DNA of 64,000 nt from Paragorgia papillata (lineage: Eukaryota; Cnidaria; Anthozoa; Scleralcyonacea; Coralliidae): assembly GCA_035771165.1 (NCBI GenBank), contig JAWNZC010000322.1, positions 434,001-498,000 on the forward strand. The letters are read 5' to 3'. A program made the translations under genes and the position numbers. Of the stretch, positions 57,001 to 64,000 are shown one piece after another (the first letter of the stretch is position 1; every line of letters starts with the position of its first letter). The notes beneath the pieces are model-generated. The model saw only the letters and a program-made list of their open reading frames with translations. It ran no database searches and was not told the origin of the DNA.

Positions 57001-57122
57001 TATACTAAAATACAATGGGTTCACTGACCGTGCACCGTGCACAAAAATAATGAAGGCGAACAAAAATATAGAACAGGAACTTTAGCTGAGTTTCCAGACC
57101 ATATTTCGAATGACTATGGTGA

Positions 57123-57655
57123 TATATACTTCTCCAAATCATTAATAATTCATAAACCAAACACATGGGAAAATCGTGAGACAAAGGTTTGATATGTGAT
57201 CAAACACTTGGATAGATTAAGCCAACTTTTACCTCAAACTAATCTTAATTTCTTAAAATACTCATTCATTTGAGAACTGATTAATTTCCTGATTTGTTTG
57301 ATCTTGAAACACTCGAAAGTTGTGTTTGATCTAATATCAAAACACCTAGCTCGAAGTTGGTTAAAACACACTTCTCACATGCACAGAATAAATATAAGCA
57401 GAAGGCCCTCGCGCAGGTCGCCTCGCGCATGTTGGCCGCTATGTTGAAAGCAAGTAAAACCCGCTCCTCTCAACAGTAAACATGCAATATGGCAAAAAGT
57501 GCGTTCTGATATTTTGAATGGCTATAACTCAAAATTTTGGTGGTAATTTTTCTTGGGACGGATAGTACATTGAAAAGGAAGGTAAGTAATCAATTTTATT
57601 GTGGTAAGGAAGAGATTTAACGAAATTTGAACGGGGAATTTCCGATTTCATTATC
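57123..57655. repeat. large dispersed repeat R1, left block, second copy
   Basis: Same as 39900-40545. Followed at 57650-57780 by a piece that in the other copy lies at 42359-42480, so the internal order differs between copies. Confidence 0.7.
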
Positions 57656-57889
57656 TTGTTAATTGGACCGGCCGGAGATATCCGTCCACTTTTGAAGTCG
57701 TACTTTCAAGAATAAATAAGTGAGAAAACTCTTTAAGAACAGTTTAAATCTAAAGCATAATGATAAGATTGCACGTATTTATTGTCCCCGAGCCCGGGCG
57801 GAGGGCCGATGCGTGGAGTCCACTTACATGCGAAATTACACGCGAAGAGGAAAGAAATTCTGCGAGATGTTTATATGTATATATTTAAC

Positions 57890-58500
57890 AATTATTCACC
57901 GAAGTGGAGGTGAATAGTGCTGGAAGTGGAGGTGAATAGTGCACCGAAGTGGAGGTGAATATCCAGCACTATTTACCGACACTGAGGTGAATAATTGTTT
58001 TAGCATATACCTCATAAATGAAATAACAAGTTTAACATTCTTATATTCTTCAGTATATTTTATACAAGACACGGCTGCTGGCAACTTGAGCACTAACGGC
58101 ACTTGGTGTACTCGATATTTGTCGACAAAACAGTTTTTACAACTTTTGAATATATTAATGGGTAGAAAATTGTAAAGAAACATACCTGTGGACACTCTTC
58201 TACTTAATTTTGTTGACTTTTCTCGTTATTCTACTACATCAGCCTTGTTTATCAAACACAAAGCAAAACTGTCCGCCATTTTGTTTTGCCCGCAGGTGAA
58301 TAGTGCAGGATATCCCGAGCTAGAGGAACCAATCAGATTGCTTGAAAAGCACTATTCACCTGCGAGGTATATGCTAATTAACAATTATTCGCCGAAGGCG
58401 AGGTGAATATCGGTGTATAATAACCGAGACGAAGTCGAGGTTATTATTCACCGATATTCACTGAGCCTGAGGTGAATAATTGTTTTAGTATAAATACACA
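57890..58500. repeat. palindromic ATTATTCACC repeat cluster
   Basis: AACAATTATTCACCGAAG and GAGGTGAATAATTGTTTTA bound two adjacent units (about 57890-58005 and 58380-58495). Inside are GGAGGTGAATAGTGC repeats and the palindrome AATAACCGAGACGAAGTCGAGGTTATTA (given in two parts here: AATAACCGAGAC, GAAGTCGAGGTTATTA). This looks like a nested foldback family. Confidence 0.65.
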
Positions 58501-58599
58501 TTTTCGTACTTTTAGGAACAACATTTTCTTTAAAATTGTTAATTTCCTCGTCTGTCGCATTGACAACTTGGCTGGCGGCCATTTTGAATAAACGCTGTA

Positions 58600-59620
58600 G
58601 GTGATTATCGAGAATTAATCCGAAGTAGCTCGACCAATCAGCGCGCGTGATTTTCTATAATCACCTGTGTATTTATACTAAATATATATATTTCCATCAA
58701 ATCGCCAACTTTCGCGGCTCGATCAAGCGAAACAAAATCTTTGTCAGAAAAATTGGTTTACAAATGACCGATAAAGGAAAGCTATAAGAAGAGATGTTGC
58801 AGTGGGATGAACCAAACAATATTAAACACGACTAGAAACCATTGAAAAAGCATGAAAAATTGCTATAAAGATCGGAAAAGATGCCGCCAAATGTGACTGA
58901 AAAAAACAAAAAGATGTTTCTTCGTGTGTCTGTTCAAAGCCAGCAAAAGACTTTTGCACTGATATATCTTGGCTCGAGAGAGAACAGTGAATTGAAAGGA
59001 ACATCAACACAAACAGCTTTTCACATTTTGAAGAGAACTGATTGCTTTTTGCTAAGAACCGAACGAGAAAACCACGGAAACCAAACGCCGTAGCACGTAT
59101 GGCAGTGTTTGCAGCATCTGAGAAGAGCCAAATTTATAAGCAGGGATTCGTATTTAACTTACCAGCTTTCTTTAGCTGATTAGAATCGGTATATATCCAA
59201 AACCTTTTCAGTATTAAACTCAGTTAAAACAGCAAAAATCTTGTCAAATAATATACATTTTCTCAGGCGTTTTTTCCATGGTTCGAGTGAAAGTTTGCAT
59301 TATAGTTCTTCCCTGGTTAGTTTTTCCTCTCTTATACTATAGTTTTCAGGCTGTTACCTACCGTTTTTTCTGTTCTGATGTTTTTCTTTGAGGTTGAACA
59401 TTATATTTGGAACATGAGGTATCATATTCAAACAGTTTAATAGGCACCTTGATATAAGCGTCTGTAATTATTGTTTGTTTTTGCTATCAGTTTCTGGTGC
59501 TATTAGGTCGTGACACAAGTTTTTCCGGCTCAGCCACTGCTTTATTATTTTGGAATAAAACATTACTTTGGAAATTGGTCAATAATAGAAAAACTACATT
59601 CATAAAAGTGATAAAATAGG
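58600..59620. other. unannotated stretch
   Basis: No recognisable gene. The 58881-59093 frame is without domains. Confidence 0.3.
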
Positions 59621-59629
59621 ATGTAAAGG

Positions 59630-60475
59630 AGGCCAGGGGTTTATATTTGTATACAAAAACAGTTTAATGGGGGGGGGGGGGGGGGGTGTTTATGTATATT
59701 TAACGTATTAAAAGCGGGCGAGGGGTTGTTGCGTTTATGTATTTCTAGTTCTATCGTAATCGGACAAGCAATTCTGAAGAACGAAGCTGTCTATTTGGAT
59801 GGATTGGGGATGATATTTGTTGAAGGCTGACAAACAAGTGCCATTTCTCCACTTTCATTTAATATTTGTAAACGTTGCTGCTGATAAAGAGATTAACCTG
59901 AAATGTCATGTCCTCAGTGTTGAAGTCTTGTTATTTTACATTTACGTTACATTCTACTAAATAAACTGATGAACGAATTTGCACGTTAGCTGAAATGCTC
60001 TAGTAGTAGTACTGTAGCTTCTCTATTTCATAATTTATTGCTTAGATCGAGGTTTAGATTAACATGTGTTCAGATAGTTTCTCTCTTTTTTTAGCTGAGA
60101 CCGTGGATTTGAAATGAAATCTTAGAAACAATGAACTGTAGAAAATCAAGAGGGGGGATTCTTCACAGCACTGGACCACTGGTGACTGACACAGGAATAT
60201 AATAGTGGCAAATATTCTTCAGCAGCTTCAGTCGTACCATAGGTCATACTGAGTGTAAACAATTTAAACAAAAGACTTTCCACTTACTTCATCTTTAAGA
60301 ACAAAAAGGTGTTAATTCCATGTGTTTATAATAAATAAGGAAAAAAGGTTTAAGTTTAATTGCTCTAACTGGTTAAATAGGGTTGGTCAGTGAAATAACA
60401 AAGGACCAGTATACTATTTGTCCAGTGGTGGGCAACAGGTATAAACTTTCTTATTTTTGCACCCTGTATACACAG
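59630..60475. repeat. large dispersed repeat R1, middle block, second copy
   Basis: See 42250-43330. A G-run (about 59670-59686) lies near the left edge. Confidence 0.75.
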
Positions 60476-60479
60476 ACGC

Positions 60480-60730
60480 GCGTTGGAATGTAGCCGGAGC
60501 GTTAGTCAATCCAAAAGGCATGCGTTTAAATTGGAAGTGACCCTCTGGAGTAGAGAATGCCGTTTTCTCTCGATCTTTTTCATCCACTCCGATTTGCCAG
60601 TAACCATGGACGAGGTCCAGGTGAGTAAAATAAACCGCCCCGGAGGGGCTTCCAGGACATCATCGCACCTTGGTAGTGGGTAAACATCCTTCTTTGTTGC
60701 TTCGTTTAACTTCCGGTGATGTTGAGTGCA
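60480..60730 (-). pseudogene. Gypsy-type reverse transcriptase fragment
   Basis: The minus-strand frame reads [20 protein letters not shown], typical of the start of the Gypsy reverse transcriptase domain, then a decayed continuation ([20 protein letters not shown]). It is on the strand opposite to the adjacent LTR/gag unit, so it derives from another copy or an inversion. Confidence 0.75.
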
Positions 60731-60745
60731 TATATAGCACTCAGC

Positions 60746-60936
60746 TGTAGTTTTATACGTCAATGTTGTATTAACTTTTGAATTAGTTTGTTATGGCGTA
60801 GCTAGCTTTGACGTGATATGACGATGACAACGTTTTTCCGTCAGTTGATATATCTCTGTCTTTCAGAGGTTTAGTATCTGTTCTTCGTTGTGAAGTTGTT
60901 AAACTCGTTATTAATTAATAAACTATTTAACCCAAC
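60746..60936 (+). repeat. putative Gypsy 5' LTR
   Basis: The segment starts TGTAG and ends CAACA, directly before the primer binding site. The right edge is fixed by the primer site. The left edge is inferred from the TG start, since no second LTR is in the window. Confidence 0.45.
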
Positions 60937-60955
60937 ATTGGTGGCAGCGGTGGGA
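60937..60955 (+). promoter_or_regulatory. retrotransposon primer binding site
   Basis: TTGGTGGCAGCGGTGGGAT is a common tRNA primer-binding sequence of metazoan Gypsy elements, placed right after the LTR and about 55 bp before gag. Confidence 0.7.
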
Positions 60956-61007
60956 TGAGAAAAACCTTGAAGCCGAAGTAGAAGAGTTAACTCGTCGCCT
61001 TAGGGCG

Positions 61008-62792
61008 ATGGAAGACGAAATGCCAGAAAGGTCAACGTCCGTAGCAGCGGTAAAACCGACAGTAAACTCAAGAGCAAAACCAGATTTATACAAGGATGGG
61101 CCATGGGAAGAATGGATAAACCATTTCCAATTATGTGCCGAGATAAACGAGTGGGATGAAAAGCAATGCTGTCAACAGCTAGCAGTTTCGCTGAGGGGCC
61201 GAGCTCAAGCAGTATATATCACCCTGAGCGAGGAAGAGAAAACAAGTTACAAGAAGTTGGTGGACGCTCTGGATAAAAGAATGACACCACCACAAGAAAG
61301 GGTCGCTTACAAATTAGCGTTTCGTCAAAGGAAACGGCAGAAGGGAGAAAACCTGGTAGATTTGGTCACTAACCTGAGGAAACTGGCAGCGCGAGCGTAG
61401 TCCGCGTACCCAGGAAAAGATCCATCGTTTGTTGAAGACGAAGTCCTTGACCAATTCATCAGCGCATTAGACTCGAGGGAACTACGCCTTGGAGTTAGCC
61501 AAGCAAGTCCAGCCAGTCTCGACGAGGCACTTTCTACAGCTTTGCGACTGGAAAGTCTTCTGACCATCGAAAATCAAAACAAAACAACATCAGCGAACAT
61601 GGCCGACACAGTGAACTCGATGTAAGTTAAAATGTGATACCTGGAACGCTAACGAAGAGCCAAAAAGTGAGGCAAAAAGTTCCAGGCCCCTGCGCGGTTT
61701 GCAGGTAGGATTCAGTCTCCCGTAAAATGTTTTTTTACACGGCCGCCCGTCTTGAGCGAACTGAAAAAAGGTTTGAAAAAATTATTTATTAATTATTTCC
61801 CATTGTTGTGCAGTGCTGTTGTTGTTTTATTTACTGTATAGCAGTCCAAAACTATACAGTAAATTAAGCTAGGGATGAAAATAGACTGAGAAAACAGACG
61901 TCCTTTTTCTGGCTAGGATAAAACTGAACAGCCAGCTGAAAAGGTGAGAACAAGAGTGAGAAAGCTATTCTTGTACGAGTTTGAAGACGTGTTGATACTT
62001 GATATTTTATAATATCCATCTAATGTCATTATTGTCATCTAATGTCTTATTTCTGCTCCTTTAATTTCTTGTTCGGTTTTGTTAAACGGCCTTTTGTAAC
62101 TAATGATATTTTAAGAAATATTATAACTGACAACAAGATTGTTTATTTTTCACGTTCACTCATGACTCGTTGTTGTTTTCGGTACGAAAGCGGTATGTTT
62201 TTTTAAACAAAACGACACATGAAACTGGTACTAACGACATATTCTATACTAAGTTTGTGTTGATTTTTTGTATCCTCTTCGGAGTAACGAAACTCTAATA
62301 TATGGTTTATATTATAACGAAAAGTTTGATTTTAAATAATTTCTTGACTGACAAACTTCGTGCACGTTTTGTAAAGACAATGACCCTTACTATAGCAACA
62401 AATAAACAATTACTGCATAATTAGTTCGGCAGCATAGGACAACCAATCTAAATTTAAAATGTACGTTTAGCAAAGCGTGAAAAATGATTCAATAAATAAT
62501 TTTTCAAACCTTTTTGAGCCTTCGCCGGTTCGCTCAAGACCGGCGGCCGTGTAAAAAAAACATTTTGTGGGAGACTGAAATCTACCTGCAAACCGCGCAA
62601 GGGCCTGGAACTTTATGCCTCAATTTTTGCCCCACGAATGACTGGACGTTAGCGTTCCAGGTATCACATTTTAACTTACATCGAGTTCACTGGGCCGACA
62701 TTGTTGAGACAACCGCTTGTGTCAATACAGCAGGCGCAGAAAACTACAATGTACCCGCCTGGGCCCGTCACGTGGGCTTAACAAGACGCTAG
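61008..62792 (+). pseudogene. Gypsy gag gene, split by a hAT element
   Basis: The first frame (61008-61397) has KPDLYKDGPWEEWINHFQLC and QQLAVSLRGRAQAVYITLSE, typical of the retrotransposon gag capsid domain. An in-frame TAG follows at 61398-61400, after which the same frame continues (FVEDEVLDQFISALDSREL, LDEALSTALRLESLL) to 61608. A hAT element with 8-bp target duplication interrupts it. Past the insertion the frame resumes and stops at 62790-62792, before any visible zinc knuckle. The gag is inactive. No pol follows in the correct orientation. Confidence 0.85.
61609..62692. mobile_element. 1,084-bp non-autonomous hAT element with target duplication GGCCGACA
   Basis: The ends begin CAGTGAACTCGATGTAAGTT and are inverted at 62673-62692, with arms of about 170 bp that include GATACCTGGAACGCTAACG. 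GGCCGACA flanks both sides (61601-61608, 62693-62700). The interior is non-coding and matches 3540-4391. Inserted in the Gypsy gag gene. Confidence 0.92.
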
Positions 62793-63554
62793 GATAATAG
62801 GATCTACATGTAAGTATTTTGCTTTATAGCACTGGCTTCACATGGAGATAATTCATAGCTGATAGCAATTTATAACTATGAAAAACTAATATTTGTTTTT
62901 CTTCATTACTGAGTTAACTTTGTAAATTTCAGTTTTGCCAGACAAGAAGAAATATATTAATTAGTAGAAGAATTTGCTTAGCATTCAACATATGTGGCTG
63001 AAAAATAATAGAAATTGGAATTCCAGGCACTAATCAAATGTGTTTCTTTTTCTCTTTTAATAGAAATAACATAGTTTGGAAGAGAATTTCAAAACTACGA
63101 CCTGGAGATCAACCCATAGACAGAGTAGTTTGGCAATGAGAAACTTGGGTTTTGAATATTAAAGAATGTCGCAACTTGCAAGCAAACACTGATTGCATCC
63201 TAACATTGTTTACTTCGGGTTTTTGTTTTTATACATATAAAAAGAACATATATCTTTTTTCATTGTTCTAAAACACATGATATGTAAGCTTACGTTTAAA
63301 CAGAATAAAGTTTTTACATACCTGTTGTTTCAGTCGCAGAGTTTTATTGACCCGTTTCTTCTGTATTGTGTCGAGTTTTTCGATAGCTTGCGATTTGCTA
63401 GTTTCCTTCATGCAGCCGTTTTCCTGCCTGTGCTATTCTTCGGTCCTAGGAAAAATAGGATCGAAGAATAGGATCGGCATAAGAACGGCTGCGAAGGAGA
63501 CTAGGTCTTTGCTCGTTGTCGAAGGCTCGAACCAACCGGGCTAAATTCTCGTAC

Positions 63555-63830
63555 CGGAGTTTTTTTACAGCCTGTTGCAACAACATTGTTCACGTCTGTT
63601 GGCACAGTAAAAACAGGATTGTTATCAGGCATGATAAACACTGTTAGAACAGCATTGTTCACGCCTGTTGATTCTTCATCCGTGAACATTGTTGTTCGAA
63701 CAGGCATGAACAGCACTGTTGACAATACTGTTCACAGGGTGCAGCACAGCATTGTTCACGGCTGACACGGCTGTTCCGAACAACACTGTTCACGCCTGTT
63801 GACAACTTGCAACAGTTTGTGCGTTTTTAC
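63555..63830. repeat. GTTGTTCAC/CCTGTTGAC-rich repeat related to the CACACGTAAAAA MITE family
   Basis: Ends GTTTTTTTACAGCCTGTTGC and TTTGTGCGTTTTTACC bracket about eight variants of ACATTGTTCACGCCTGTTGA. The ends resemble those at 6406-6749, but TA flanks are not clear. Confidence 0.55.
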
Positions 63831-63834
63831 CACT

Positions 63835-64000
63835 GACCTATATATATAACTGGACTGCGGGTGCTGGCCAAAAATGTGTCCCCATTTTCACTTTCAAAAT
63901 GGTGGCATTTATGGGTCCTTCTCACTGACCTATATATATAACTGGACTGCGGTGCTGGCCAAAAATGTGTCCCCATTTTCACTTTCAAAATGGCGGCATT
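63835..64000. repeat. 92-bp tandem repeat at the window edge
   Basis: GACCTATATATATAACTGGA starts at 63835 and again at 63927. The second unit runs off the window end. Confidence 0.85.

Overview
This is a 64-kb piece of an AT-rich animal genome. There is one long spliced gene, GT/AG introns, polyadenylation rather than operon signals, tRNA-derived repeats, and many metazoan transposons: APE-type LINEs, Penelope-like elements, Gypsy, a tyrosine-recombinase element, hAT and Tc1/mariner MITEs, and Helentron-like elements. The protein and repeat style suggests an early-branching metazoan, most likely a cnidarian (anthozoan). That placement is inference; no species is named.

The centre of the window is a receptor tyrosine kinase gene on the + strand. 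I reconstructed 21 exons from 18094 to 53467. Every intron starts GT and ends AG, all exon phases fit, and the sum is 4,047 nt (1,348 codons plus stop). The predicted protein has a signal peptide and three two-exon cysteine-rich modules (exons 2-7). Four one-exon WSC-like modules follow (exons 8-11), then a stalk and transmembrane helix (exon 12), a juxtamembrane region (exon 13) and a complete tyrosine kinase domain (exons 14-21). The stop codon comes right after the kinase fold. Exons 9-11 are a recent tandem duplication. Introns are loaded with mobile elements: two Penelope-like fragments, LINEs nested in each other, many MITEs, simple repeats, and, in intron 8, a 276-bp tandem dimer whose minus strand folds as a hammerhead ribozyme (a retrozyme).

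Left flank (1-18 kb): local duplications and a LINE relic; hAT, mariner-like and Helentron-like non-autonomous elements; a small intronless gene for a cysteine-rich single-pass membrane protein (9582-10082); a foldback element carrying tRNA-like sequences in both arms; and a broken tyrosine recombinase gene flanked by an exact 77-bp direct repeat.

Right flank (53.5-64 kb): a hAT MITE with perfect 8-bp target duplication just past the kinase polyadenylation signal, Helentron-like copies, second copies of a large dispersed repeat also present in kinase intron 15, a palindromic repeat family, and a Gypsy retrotransposon (LTR, primer binding site, gag) whose gag is split by a 1,084-bp hAT element flanked by 8-bp target duplications.

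Only two host genes are well supported. Most other open frames are transposon relics, simple-sequence repeats or chance frames.
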